Source of the DNA: Ctena decussata
Taxonomy: Eukaryota > Mollusca > Bivalvia > Lucinida > Lucinidae
Assembly (NCBI GenBank): GCA_963989385.1
Contig: OZ022500.1
Location: 23,078,460 to 23,142,459 of the forward strand
Reading direction: 5' to 3'
DNA: 64,000 nucleotides
The notes below the pieces were generated by a model that worked only from the letters and a program-made list of their open reading frames with translations, did no database searches and was not told the DNA's origin. Made by a program: the position numbers and the translations under genes. Shown here in pieces: positions 13,101 through 27,500 of the stretch; within the stretch, counting starts at the first letter, position 1; every line of letters starts with the position of its first letter.

Positions 13101-16100
13101 CCAGTCTGCATGTCCCCAGACCAGTCTGCCTGTCAACATTGATCAGACAATTGACGGTTCACCTGTACAATAGGTTGTCCTTATATTGTTGGTATAGATC
13201 AACCTTAACAAGTCCAGCCAGATCAGACTGTGAACTCAGAGCTGATCCAGTTCTTCACCAGTTGCTAATGGTATCTTGTTTGTTTCCTCATGGTGACCAC
13301 ATGTGATGTTTAAAGGGCAGGGTGGAGATTATTGCTACTGAATCATCCCATAAAATGCCAATGATGTAATAAACTATTTTAAGGCTTTGATATTAGTAAA
13401 TAGAGCTCCAGGTAAACTATAAATTTTGGGGTTGGTTGTTTTTAACACCACCTTGAGATAGTGTTTCAGTCTATCCAAGAGAAAGGGAGAAAGAAATTTA
13501 AGGATAATAGTGTGGGGAGAGTAAAAAATGTTAACAACCCCCATTTGCACAGCCGGCCCTTGCCCTATTATTATCCAAACTAGTAGGACACCCTGGCATT
13601 GAAGGTTACCCAGTTCAATTGCCTGACCTGACCATCCCCTTAATTATGGGGTGATTATTATTTTATTCCACAAAATATATACATTGTAGGAACTAATAAG
13701 AATTGCCTCAATCCTAAGGAGTTCCCACAATGTATATTTCCCACAGTGTATATTTTCCCACAATTCTAAGGAATTCTCACAATATATATTGCCCACATTG
13801 TATATTTCCCACAATTCTAAGGAGTTCCCACAATATGTATTTCCCACGATGTATATTCTCCCACAATTCTAAGGAATTCCCGCAATATATATTTCTCACA
13901 ATGTATGTTTTCCCAAAATTCTAAGGTCTGTCTCAGCTCCAACGATGTATATTTTCCCTCAATTCTAAGGAGTTCCCACAGTGTATATGATTCCCACAGT
14001 GTATATTTGCCTCTTTGAGTAATCCCATATATTTCCCACAGTGTATATTTACCTGGTTTAGGCAATTCTAAATAGTTCCCACACCATATGTTCATAAAAT
14101 TTCATTTTATTGACAATATACTGTGTATGTTGGGAATTTAAAAAAAAGTAATCCCATATATTTCCCACAGTGTATATTTACCTGGTTTAGGCAATTCTAA
14201 ATAGTTCCCACGCCATTATGTTCATAAAATTTGATTTCATTGACAATATTCTGTGTATTTTGGGAATTTAAAAAAAAAAAAATTAAAAAATAATGATCCC
14301 CAAAATTTAAAACAAAATGATCCCCAAAATTTTGTCAATTTTGAAGCCCTGTTATCAGGTGTGTTGCTTAGATTGATGTGTGGGAGGGCTATTAGTGTAA
14401 ACTTGTCTCCAAAAATAAATTTTCAAGCAATAAAATTCTTTGCTATTTAATTTCTGTTCTAGTTTTAGCTCATGTTATGCATTCATGTACTAATTATTTT
14501 GTCTGATATGCTGAGTGACATGCACTGAAAGGGTACAACGTTTGGAATGTAGCATCATCTCTTCTCTATAGGTTCTGCTGCACCCTCATAGACATAGGTA
14601 AAAGGTCCACCATAACACTTTAAGCACCAGTGACGAAAATAGCATAATTTAAAAACAGCGTAGATCCAGATGAGGCGGCTCATAATGAGCCGCCTCATCT
14701 AGATCTACACTGTTTACCCTCTAGTCATTGAATTCTCAATATGAAATGTCTTGGACAAGGCATTTTTTTAATTTTTGCAGATGTAAATTTTGTGGTCTGC
14801 TTTTTGGTGTTTAAAGAGTTAATTTCAGTACAGAATCATCATGTGATACTGGCATGACACTAAAAAATATTATACCATGAAACTAAAACTTATTCATGAG
14901 TTGCCTGAATATATAGGTATTAGCCTCCAGTTAAACTTTTATTTTCAATCTTTTTAAATTTTGTAATCTGGAGGCAAGTAATTAAAACATAAAAACATGA
15001 TGGATGTTTGTTTACCAATTTGACATCCTATTTTGATTGTTATTGCTTGATTTCTTCATCTAATGTTCGTAACTGGGACAATTTAAAAAAAAAAAATAAA
15101 CATAAATTGTGTGGCTGCATCTAGCAAAAAGAGAAATCTTGATATAATTATTTCTGTTGGAGTCGTCAGAGGCTTCGTTGTCATTGGATAGCTGACTCTT
15201 GGCAAGATTTTTAGGCCAAAATGTTGAGTTTCTCTGAATTTGTGGTCCTACTGAAAGACAGATATGTATTACATGTAAATTAGGTTGAATTGATAATACA
15301 AAACACAAAACAAATGATTGCAGTTTATTAATTAAACTGTCAAAACATAAGCCACCTAGCACCGTAGTTGGCAACATGATACAATTTACGAGTACACTGA
15401 GCCACCTTAAACACTTTCTCACATAGCCAGTCTGTAGAATAGCAAACATGGAAATCTTGTTATTGTTGGCCAGGGGCTTCATCATGGGGGTAATACCAAT
15501 TTGGCTACCTGTGCTTTGGACTGAATCTGTACTATACAAAGTTGCTTTTGACCGAGAATACTATCGTAAGCATTACCAATAACGGTAAATGGTACTATTG
15601 TTAATGGCTGTTGACCGAACTGATATTGCTGTCGTCTCTCGGTCAACAGCCACTTTTGTATGTATGGTAACTGACTGACTCCGTCGAAAGCACAGGAAGC
15701 CAGATTGGTATTACACACCCCCACCCCCTTGTTCATTGTTATTGGATATGTAGAGTTTCTGGAGGTAACTGAAAGACAGATTTATATAGGCTGTACTTAC
15801 TAATATTAAATGATGATAAAATGACAGACAATGGTTTCAGTTTATTGATACAACATATCTGTATTAATTAATTCAAATTTTGTTGACAATAGAAAGTTTG
15901 GTGCTTTCTCTCTCAGCTCCCCAGCTGTAGATATCTATGCCAGGGTGTGGGGAGTAATATGATACCCGTTTCATTTAGTCTTTGTAGAAGCTTTAAAACA
16001 CATACGTTTTGAACAAATATATTATTGTAAAGCCAAGGGAGAGTGCAATATTTTCCCAGTTTGACCATTTATCTGTCTGTCTGTAAATAGGAGAAAAAAA

Positions 16101-18478
16101 AAATCACTAACTTTGTCTGTAGTTATATTGATATGTTTAACCTCCAGACTGATATATAAGTAAAATGGCCACATCTTGTAACAGGGAATCCGTAGGGCTT
16201 TTGTGTAAAGCAAAGCCTCTGACCAGACTGCACTCTTGTGCAGTCTGGCTGAAGTCTTTGCTGTTTGCAAACATTATGAATGGACTTTACAGTTTATACA
16301 TTTGAACAATGAAGTATCTGACCATATTGCTGTAGACACAGATGCCAGTTTGAGTCCTCCCTGTTGGTCTGATAACTATGTCAAAGGCCCATTTATTATA
16401 TGTCTGGCTAAAATTAGAATTTTGGCTCTTGACATTTTCTTGTCCTCATATCACACTGGTCTGGCATTCAACACAGGTAACGAAGCCAACGTACATGAAA
16501 CTTGCTTATTCCGCTCACTAGGATAAGTTTGTTTCAGAAGTATAGTCTCACGGACCATCCGACCCCCGACTCTTGAAATAGGAATCAAAAGTTTTACTCA
16601 ATTGATATGCGTAGTCAAGAAATGCTTGAAAACAATTTTTGGGCTACAACGACTAGGCAACGAATTGGTGTAGAAACTTATTCAAGCACTGTATTTATAC
16701 TACTCGGATTTTCTTCGAAAATCTGATCTGACTAAGAGGTATAACAAACTGCCGGGTCCGTAAGAATAATAGTTTGAAATTAATCTAAGAAGTATGCTAA
16801 ATCAATCGAGTTTTATAGTACGTTGCCTCGTTGCCTGTGTTGAATGCCAGACCAGTGTGATATGGGCTGGCCAATTGCCAGTGGTCTGACCTGTTTAAAG
16901 AGCAAGATGACCATCACTTACTGAACCACAGTTTAAGAAAACCTGTCGTAAGACGAAGACATATTCCATCCCTACATTTCCAGACCTGATTACAGACTAT
17001 TAAAGTCAGATTTACCTTTTAACATTTAAAAAGTGCTAAAAATGAAAATAGTTGAATTTGCAACAGATAGATCCAAGTGAGGTGGCTCATCTGGATCTAC
17101 ATGTACACTGTTTGCCAATTCTCAATCTGATATAGGTTGGACAAAACATTTTATGAATTTTATACAGACGTTAATTTGGTCATCTGCTGTTTTGGTGCGT
17201 CTTGGGTTAAAAGCTACATTTAATGTGTGGTCAGACTGTATATGCCCGGGCCTGTGTACATGCTACTCTGGAAAGCGCAGTTTGGGTAATCCTTAAAGTA
17301 GGTTCTCTCTTGACTTGAGGTGACTCCAATCTTGACCTGTACCAGACTCTTTGATCTTCAGAGAAATAGGTTATATGAGGGTCAGTCAATAGGTAAATTA
17401 CTCAGGTGACCTTCATATCAAACATAGGTTGACAGAAAAGATAAATTATACTGGTTCCTGAGCAGATTCTTTCTCATAAAAGCAGACACCTTCCATGCTG
17501 CCTGCCTAAAATGGTCTTAACTCTTTAAGCCCCAGTGACGAAATCAGCAAAATTTGCAAACATCGTAGATCCTGATGAGGCAGCTCACAATGAGCCGCTT
17601 CATCTAGATATACACTGTTTGCCCTAAAAAAATACTAAATATGAAATGGCTTTGGCATGGCGTTTTTTTTTTTATTTTTTGCAGACGTAAATTTTGTGTC
17701 TGCTTTTTGATGCTTAAAGAGTAAACAGTGTCATGTATTTACTTTGTATGTCTTGTGAAATTGAAACACTTTTCTAGAACAAAGACGTGTATATGTATGA
17801 TGTTGATATTTCTGAGAAATTTTGTCTAGAATTCTTCCTGTTGTATGATTCAATATCTCAGATACTTGAACACCGTAAAAATCCTAATTTTTCAGACACG
17901 TATTTCTGAACAGACGGTCTAGATGCAGATCAGACTGTGCTTTTTTTAGCAGCCTGATCTGGGGCCTCCAGTGCCACTCAGTAAACAGATTCTGTAAAAT
18001 CAGGATGTGAATTTGAACAGGAGTGAGGAAAGCAGTGTCTGAATACAGAAGTTATGTGCATTTATACCTTTTTATAGAACGTATTTACAATTCATTGATC
18101 AAGTATTTCTCAAGGGAAGTTCCTCAAGCAAAGTATTTCATTTTAACCTAGAAATGTCATAAGATTCCTTGACAATGTCAGATAATATCCTAGATTTAGT
18201 GTAAACATAAAGGGGAATGCTTTAGTTTCACATAATGTTTTTTTTTTTTTTTTGTTTAAGGTTATTTCAAGGTGAAGTTTACCGAGTGCAGTCTAATTTT
18301 TTTTTACACCTCCTGTTTGAGGTCACTCCAAATTTATGCACCAGTCATTTGCAACCACGGCTCCCCTGGGGCCGGGGAATAGCGGGGATATTGACTTTTC
18401 ATTTTGCAAAGCCCTGGTAGATGCCCTGCACTGTGGGCACATTTTTTATGTCAAATCCCTGGTAAATGTCTCCCCCCC

Positions 18479-18515
<37 letters not shown>

Positions 18516-21500
18516 AGGGGATCATATAAATATAAAAATCCATATTCTGACGTGTCGCGGCAAATTTCATTAAACTCACTCCAGAGCTCCAGATAACTTT
18601 TTTTAGCAGGGAGTTGCTGAATCCTCACTTTGTGACAAGGGAGTTTTTCTGCAAAATTTTGAAGTTTTTTCACTCCAAATTTTTTTTTCAGGCATTTTTT
18701 GTGGTTTGATTGCCATTAGATATTACAAGAAAGTCATTTTTTTTTAAACAGAGATCCAGATGCAACATGTATGGGGTTTTTAATATGTTTCTCAACAAAA
18801 TCAACGCACGATCTCGGCAGGCCATGAATAATGGGTTTTAACAGCTCCGCTGATGATATGTCTGGCGGATCAGACCGCTGGAAAAACTTAAACAGCCACT
18901 TCTGAACTGTTTGACTCGCATGCGAGCAGCCATGATGAAATTGCCGGAAATAAATATCGAAGACTGTGTCTCAATCTATTACGTGTCAAATGTAGCAGTC
19001 TGTCTATTTGCTCTGTAACCCGTCAATAACGCCAAAAAACATGGACTGGGTCACCCAATTTTAAGCCCGGTTATGTACTATTTTTTTTCCAGATATGTAG
19101 TTACCCGTCTACCGGATATTGAATTACGTCACACAGCACTTTCTGCACCGAACTGTCTCATTGAGCAGTTTCGGTTTGTCAACTCGAGTAACTAGAGTTA
19201 CTGACCGAACAACACGAGTAACTGCAATACGCATGCGCAGTACTGCGCACATATTCGTATTTACTCGACTACCGTAACCCCCACCTCACCTCGGGTAGCC
19301 TAGATTAAAGATGGCGGAAAGTGAACTTCCGCTGTAAAAGAAGCCAATTCTTTGGTTTTGCCTTCATAATGACACATTGTCAAACTAATGATTTGCCCTT
19401 TTTCTGTTTAATAATAGTGAGAATGGGATAAGAATGTTCATCATACTGATGATTATAATTATTCTGCTTGTGCTTTTGCCATATTCAGCAGGGTTTGCAG
19501 CGGGGCCAGTAACGACTTCAGAATTGTAATTTCCCATTACAATTTAAAAATTCTTGGGAGTCCTGACTCTTGTGAATATTAAACACCTGAGTTTTAAAAG
19601 AAAATTGCGAGAATAGGACTCTGGACTTAAAGGTAAAAAGATCGATGGTCGTCGCCATTTTGTTCTTTACTCGAAGTGTTCGACACGGCAGTACTCAAGT
19701 ACCTTTGTACGCATGCGCCAAATTTCAACCCGAGTAACACGAGTTGGCAACTCGAAAATGCTCATTAATCGCGGGTAAAGCTGGGAAATTTCACGCGAAT
19801 AAGTTCGGCGGTTTTCGTTCAGGCTTTTGCAGACATACGCAAATGGCCATGCGCAAAATACGAGACGTTTGTTGACGCTTCCGTTTCACAATCGATTCGT
19901 AAACCAGTATTTTAAAGACGTTTTCCCAACGCATCAAACAGGAATGGGATGCGTTTTAACCCTTTATCCATGCGCAAAAAACGCCCTTTATCTGGGGCTC
20001 TGTCACTCCACTATTTGCTCCGCTGTTTTGGAGGGGAATCAAAAGCCCGGCGTATCCACGGCACTGCCGGGACACCTCTTAGGTAAAAACACAGTCCTAA
20101 GCCCCGCTATGCCCCTGCTATCCCCGGCCCCATGGGGGCCGTGGTTGCAAATGACTGGTGCATTAATTTAACATAAAATTTGAACAATTTCATCATGCTA
20201 TATGCAGAATATAGATCTGGATTAGACCATTACCAGTCTGGGGACTTATGGATTTCCATCACGCATATTTGTGATGGTCAGCCATAATTCTTCCATTTTT
20301 CAGTCCAACTCGCTAAAATCGCGAATTAACTTACTGGCAGTGTTCAGTCTGACCTGTCTACACTTAAAATTATTATTTGGTCCAGCCCTTAACTATTCTC
20401 AGTATTAACAGTCTTATTTTGGTTATGTCTGCAGAATTATGGTCAAAGTTAGGCAAATTTGCTGTGCATTTGACTTGTTTTATTTCCAAGAAAAATAGAT
20501 ATTTACTTTCTATTTTTAATAAAGTGTTACAATCAAAATTGTCTACAATGCTTGCTTTTTTGTAACAGATGTTAAATGTACGAGGTACTCAAGGTTTTGC
20601 ACCAGTTACTCGACAGAAAAGTACTTGGGTGTTTTTGCCTTTGTTATGGTCAGCCATAACACCAGAAGAAACCAACGTTATGGTTTTCCATCACGTTTCA
20701 TCCCTCGGACATGTAGTGACATCTTGTGGTAAAAATTTCAGTAATTATGTTATGGTAAGCCATCATGTCAGTTTATTTAAAATGCATGGTTAACCATCAC
20801 AAATATGCGTTATGGAAATCCATAAGTCCCCAGACTGATTACTTTGGAAGTCTTCCTACAAGTGCTTCTGTACCAAACAACATGGGCATAGCATAATACG
20901 TGGAGTGGAGTCTTTGAGTGGAGTCTGAGTCTAGTCTTGGAGTCTAGTTTGAGAATCAGTTACCATATGCATGTATGCATACAGCTTAAGATACCTTTTC
21001 TGTTGATACAGTCTTAACAGTAATGAGTAAAATTTCAGGCTTTATCAAAATTTTGGTTGAATGCTCTGAAGCTTAGATAAATTTGAGTATTACAATATAT
21101 TATTGGTTCTAAAAGTGAACTCAAAGACTGGGCCCCATGACTCCACTATAGGACTCCACTCCATCTTTTGCACCATTCCCAAAAAATTTCTTCAAATAGG
21201 CTTTAACTCTTTAAGCCCCAGTGATGCATTTAGCAAAATTTGCAAACAGTGTAGATCCTGATGAGGCGGCTCATAATGAGCCGCCTCATCTAGATCTACA
21301 CTGTTTGCCCTTTAGTCTTTGAATTCTCAATATAAAAAGTCTTGGACAAGGCATTTTTTTAATGTTTGCAGACGTAAATTTTGTTGTCTGCTTTTTGGTA
21401 GTGAAAGAGTTAATTAATCTTCTGGTCTTCTTTTCCCAGTACAACCAATTGAACACAACCAGACATAAGATACCAGTTACAAGATCAAACTCATATTTGG

Positions 21501-24500
21501 TTCTTTCAGAGGGTTTCTTTTCTTTTCACACTATTGAGTAACAAGTAGTGAGTTTCGAGTCATTAAAAACAAGTGTTGAGTTATAAAAAAGCAGGTATGG
21601 AGCCATAAAAAGTGAGTCATGAGTTAAAAGTTTTGAGTCATAAAAAGCAATTATCAAGTTATTAAAAGTGAGTATTGAAGCATATAAAGTGAGTATCGAA
21701 TTATAAAAGTGAGTGTCAAGTTATAAAAAGCAGATTTCAAGTAATAAAAAGCAAGTTTCTAGTTATGAGTTGTGAAAAAGTGAGTTTGGAGTTATAAAAA
21801 GTAAGAAGTGAATTAAGAACAGTGAGTATCAAGTTAAGAATGGGGAGTATCAAGTTAACAACAGCAAGTATTGAGTTAAGTGAGTATTGACTCAACAAAA
21901 AGTGTATCAAGTTAGAAAAAGCGAGTATTGAGTTAATTGTCTTAAAGAATAATGACCTAACTTGTTACTCGCTTTTCTCAACTTGATACTGGTACTCTCT
22001 TTTCTTCACTCGATACTGGCTTTCTCAACTTGATATTCGCTTTTCTTAACTTAATACGGTACTTGATTTTCTTAACTCAATACTAAATGCATTTCTCAAC
22101 TCCATACATGCTTTTCATATAACTCAGTACATGCTTTTCTTAAGTCAATACTCACTTTTTCTATACTCAATACTTGCTACTTACCAAAAGCAAAACTCTA
22201 TCTTGTAACTGGTAACTGGTGTCTAGTTAGGTACCATATACCTCTGGTAAGCTGGAGGACTCAGTTGGCAGCCATACTTAGGTCAGTAAAAGCTCTGCCA
22301 AATTATACCAAGAAGATCAATGTAGAAAGTAGCAACTTTGCAACATAGCTTGTAGAAATGAGGTTGAAAGGTCAAAAGGGGAAAGTGCAGTTATTTGAGA
22401 TCTTTCACAATTAGTGATTAGACTTAATGGACAGTTAAGGTCATAGAAGGGTCATTATTGGTATTAATTGGTACAGCATAGATAGAAACCGGGTCAGGGA
22501 GGAGACAAGGCTGTTTTCCATTGATTTCCAATATTTTGCTTCTTTCTTTCATCAAACTGTGTCATTAACTTGAAAGAACAAATTAGTCAGATTATGGTTA
22601 CCATGAGAGCCACTATCACTATTAATGCTGAAAGTGCTGCAAAGAGCCCAAACTACCGTAATGACCCTTAATATTTGGACAGACAGGTCTGAGCAGACAT
22701 TGTAGACCCAGATCAAACTGCTCCTCAAGGAGCAGTTTGATCAGGGTCTACAAAGTTTGCCTTTCACTAAGCATCATTTGGATGCATAAACCTGTGTTAA
22801 ATCCTCTTTCTAAGAGTTTTTGAACAATAACTGTCAGATTTTCGGGTGTCCGAAATTTTAGGGTCATTACGGTAACTGTATTAGAAATCATGCATCTGTA
22901 AATAGGACAGAAGTGCTGCCAACCTGAGGCTGCAGATCCTGATTTGGGAGCAGTCTAAGCCGGGTCAGCACTGTTTGTTTAGGCACTTCTGTTCTGATGC
23001 TTAGAGAAGCCTTGGTAACGCTGGCCTGCTGATCTAGCGGTCCCGGATCCCATTGTAGGCAGAAAATCTTTTCTACTGTAAACGGGGCTCCATCACCCTC
23101 CCATTGACCTAATATGACTGAAATACTGTTGAAAAGGACCCATTAACTTGCAAGTCATCCTTCTGTCCATCTAATGTTTAGGGTCATTATGTTTACTTTT
23201 ACTTTATGTTTTTAAAGGTAGGTTCCTGTACTTTGGAATGTATCATAATCTTGATGAACTTTCATCCAAGTTGTTGGAAAGCACTTATAAAGGGAATTAA
23301 TAAGTTTCACTAAAAAGTGTAAATCAAAAAAATATCAGAAAAGTTGTTTTGCAAGGGATTTCCTAACTCTGCTTCGCACACCAGTTAGCGCTATTTTTAG
23401 TTTGCGCCAAAAATAGATAGCACAGCTGATGTCATGCTGCATTGCATTTTGGGATAGTTTTAACCCATCCGCCCTGCCAGGACCTCTAGGAGAGCTCACG
23501 TCAAGGGAAAATTGACCTTTGGAGAATGGCATCAGAAATCGCGCACTTATAGACATAATAAACATAGTTATTTTTAGAACTGGAATTCCAACGAAAGAAA
23601 ATAAACCAAAAGGGAAAACGACTATTTTCTTCAACATCTGACGAGTTTCTCAGTAGCAACAAATTCAGAAAAATAGGAGAATTCAATACTGCTCAGAAAA
23701 AGACGAAATCATTTTGTGGACATAATTGACATCGCTAGCTCAGGAACCTACCTTTAAGGTAACTGGGTGTACTTTCAGGAGAAGCAACTCTGACCATTTT
23801 CTTTTTTGCCTCCCTTCTAGATTGGAGGCAACTCTTAAAGGAAAGAATTTGCTCCTCTAGGAGCAGATTCTTCGCTTTAAGAGAATACATCATTTTTGAA
23901 GGGTTTTGCATCAAAGGAAACAAACAAAATGTCACAAAAGTTGTTCCCCTTCGTAAAAATGGCTGAAAAACATGGAAAAGCACCCACTCACCTTAAGTAG
24001 GTTCATTTATTCAAACTTAACAAGGTGATGTGTCTGTGGCTTTAATGCACTGTCCTGATTTTGTAGAAATATTGCCTCTATGGGATGATTGGCTGCTTTG
24101 CTGTAAATTGTTTTGTCAGATATTTGGAAAGGAATTTGCTTAATTTTAGCTCTAATGTATCAAGTTGTCATCAGCGTCTAGACAGTTCCGTTTTCTTTTC
24201 TGGGATAATCATTTTAACTATACTATTTCTGTTTCCTTTCTGGAACTGATATCTAAACATTGTGGTGCTGTTGTGGTTTCAGACAATAAGTGCAACTCAG
24301 AAATCAGAGCTTGAAAATCTTTTGTTTATTATCATTCCATGTGTCATTGTTATGCTCATTTATGGCAGTACATGTACTTTGAGTATAAGGGCGCGTTTAC
24401 ACGAGCAATGTTTCTATGTCACAGAAACTTTATCAAAGAAAGTATGACAAACATTTTGCGTTTACACGGAGCAAATTATTTGTTAAAGAAAATGTGCCAT

Positions 24501-27500
24501 AGAATCTTTGTCACATTAACTTTGGCAATGAAATATTTGCTGCAGTGTTCACACGGCCAAATATTATTCGTCAAAGTTACCTGCAGCGATGAAACAAAAT
24601 CTTTGTCACATTTTCCACGCTTGTAGCAATGTTCTTTGTTACATAATCTTTAGCAAAGTTCCCCGTTTACACGGACAAATTTAATTTATCGAAGCAACTT
24701 TATCATATATATTTGTCAAAGAAACATTGTCATATTTTGGCATTTACCCGAGCAAATTTTTCTGTGACAAACCTACTTTGTCATAGAAACTTTGGTCGTG
24801 TAAACGCGCCCTAACACTACAATATCATCATCTCACTCATTAAGGCGGTGGTGGTGGGTGATGGTGGGTTGACTTCACTGAGCCTCCTGGGGAATATCAT
24901 TATGGGGAATATCATTATGAGAATCGAAACAACATCAACAACAATTTGGGGGTGGCTAGGTTAAGTGACCATCCCGACATGACCATAGCTGTTTACCGTG
25001 GATGTTAAACAACAGCATAAGAACAACATTAGGAGCCAGTAGCTTAAGTACTAATGCCTGCTGATCTTGGGATCCCAGGTTCAAGCCCAGCTGAAGATGG
25101 GAATCTTTTCAGTTGTAAACAGGGTTCCTTCATTATCACCCACCCACCGTCCAGATATGACTGAAATACTGTTAAAAAGGAAGTAATATTACAGGTCATC
25201 CATCCATCCATCTATAATCTATGTATTTTTGTATACATGTACAGGGACAGGGACAGTATAGGACTTGCACCAAAACATTGTAAAATGACTGAAGAAAAAA
25301 AGAAAAAAAAAAAGCAACAAAGGTTGCTCTATAGACAAGGCATCATGCCATTAACCTTTGTGCACCAAAAACTATGCATGTGAATGTCATGTGGTAGCAT
25401 GATTATCATTCTTGTGCATCAGCTGTCATGTCTTCTTATCAAGTTGTAATCTTTTCCATAACAAACAACAACAAAAATAACTATTGGGATATTTAACTTT
25501 ACCATTATCACCATAGGTATTGGGACTGAAGAGTCTGAACAAACGGTGCAGACCCAGATCAGACTGCTCCTTAGGAGCAGTCTGATCTGGGTCTGCACTG
25601 TTTTTCATTTTGCCGACTAATGCGTTACTGCCAGGAATAGGATTGTAAAATCGACTACAGGATAAAGACAATGATTGGTGAAAGTGTCCTTGTATTTATG
25701 GTTGTTTGCTTAACAAAAATAGAAAAAAGAAGGTAGACGTAAGCTATGCCATATAAAAGGGGGCCTTATGGCATTTGCAGATTGTAAAAATCATGGGGAT
25801 AATACCAGCTTCCCTACCTACCTGTGCTGTCGACCAAGCCACTCAATTATCATACATGCAAAAAGTGGCTGGGGACCGAGACAAAAGGTAAGCAAATTGG
25901 TATTAACCTCCCCCCACCCCCTTTCCCCATGAAAATATTTAGATAAAACTACACATACAGGCATTTGTGAATGAAAGCAGACATAAAGACGACAAGAGGG
26001 GTACATGGGTTGTGTGGGAGTGGGTGATATTCGAGCTGTTGAAAGTGCATGTCAGTAGGGAAAATAATTCAGTATTGGAACATTAAATATTTCTGCAGCT
26101 TTATACTTCTAGGTACAGTGGACCCTTTTTATGACAACTGAATTCATTCTCAAAGATTTAAACTGAAGAATCTAATTTGTACTTTGATGCCAGTCAAGCT
26201 GACATAATTGAGCTGAGACACGAGAAAACCAACAATGTGGTCGTCCGCCCAGCGCAGACTCAGATCAGCCTGGGCATTCACCCAGTCTGATCAGACTCTT
26301 TGCTAAGCGCTTAAAGGGTAGCTGAGGGTCTAAGCTACCTTCATGCGGAAAGCGAAGACTCTGATCAGACTGGGCGGATGCCCAAGCTGATCTGAGATTG
26401 TGCTGGGCACACAACTACATTGTTGGTTTTCTCGTGTCGCAGCTCAATTATAGAATTGCACTGTTACACTGAATGCCTGATGTTTCTTTGAGCATATAAT
26501 AATTACAAATAAATGTTATTTTAAATAGATAAATATCAAGCATAATCGTTGTGCATATATATAGCTGTGGCTTGTCTGGATGAAATGTCACAGACATGTA
26601 AATATCTATTCTCATCTTTTGTGTGTGTGATATCAGCCATGACACGAGAAAACCAACAAAGTGGTTGTGCGCACTGTGCAGACTCAGATCACTCTGGGCA
26701 TCTGGCAAGTCTGATCAGACTCTTGGCTAAACGCTTAAAGGGTAGCTAAGGTCTAAGCTATCACCATGCGGACAGCGAAGACTGATCAGACTGGGCTGAT
26801 GCCCAGGCTGATCTGCAGGCTGATCTGAGTTTTCACTGGCCACACAACCATTTTGTTGTTTTTCTCTTGTCGCAGCTCATATTTCTTTTCTCTATAAATG
26901 TCATTTGTTTGTTTCCTTGTACTCTGGTGGTTGAGTCTTGAATGGTGGCTTATAAAGGCTGTTCCTATTATGAATTATTGTTGCAGTACATTTTGACATT
27001 ATACCTGGAACATCTGCTGTAGGCGTGTGTGGACTGCACTCATAATTATGCACTTTGGAAGGTCTTTTGGGCAGCTCTGATGTTCCTAAATTGGTTGAAT
27101 ACCAAGAATTTCTCCACAACTACTATATTTGGGCAACAAAACACCCACTAACAGAATAACCTGCCTTAGAATTAGGCTAATTAAATAACAAATCCAAGCC
27201 TGTCAGATTTCATTGGTACCTGAGTTATGGCCAATATGTTTTTGGAACCAAGTGGGTCTGTTGAAGCTATTTCCTAGTTTTGTTACACTTGGCAAACAGA
27301 GCAGTCTTTTTGACATCTGTCCTGTATAGTTAGGAAGACGCATACGTGATAAAAGTGCAGTCTCAATGTATATGTGTACATGAAAATGGGGTTAATTAAC
27401 AAATTCCCCTAAATAATACACGGTCTTATTTTAGCCATCATCAGTTATTTGATGTTGTTACTCCCTTGTATGGACTATTTCTGTAATACTGTGTCAATCC

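Noticed and set aside
13644..14095. ORFs with repeating [12 protein letters not shown] / [14 protein letters not shown] peptides
   Set aside because: Direct translation of the 52-bp tandem array in both strands; no sign of coding constraint.
15060..15539. 159-codon - strand ORF
   Set aside because: The longest reverse ORF, but low-complexity termini, no recognised family, and its 5' end overlaps an inverted-repeat element at 15486.
18446..18673. Glycine- or proline-rich ORFs on both strands around the C35 tract
   Set aside because: The polyproline/polyglycine runs are just translations of the homopolymer.
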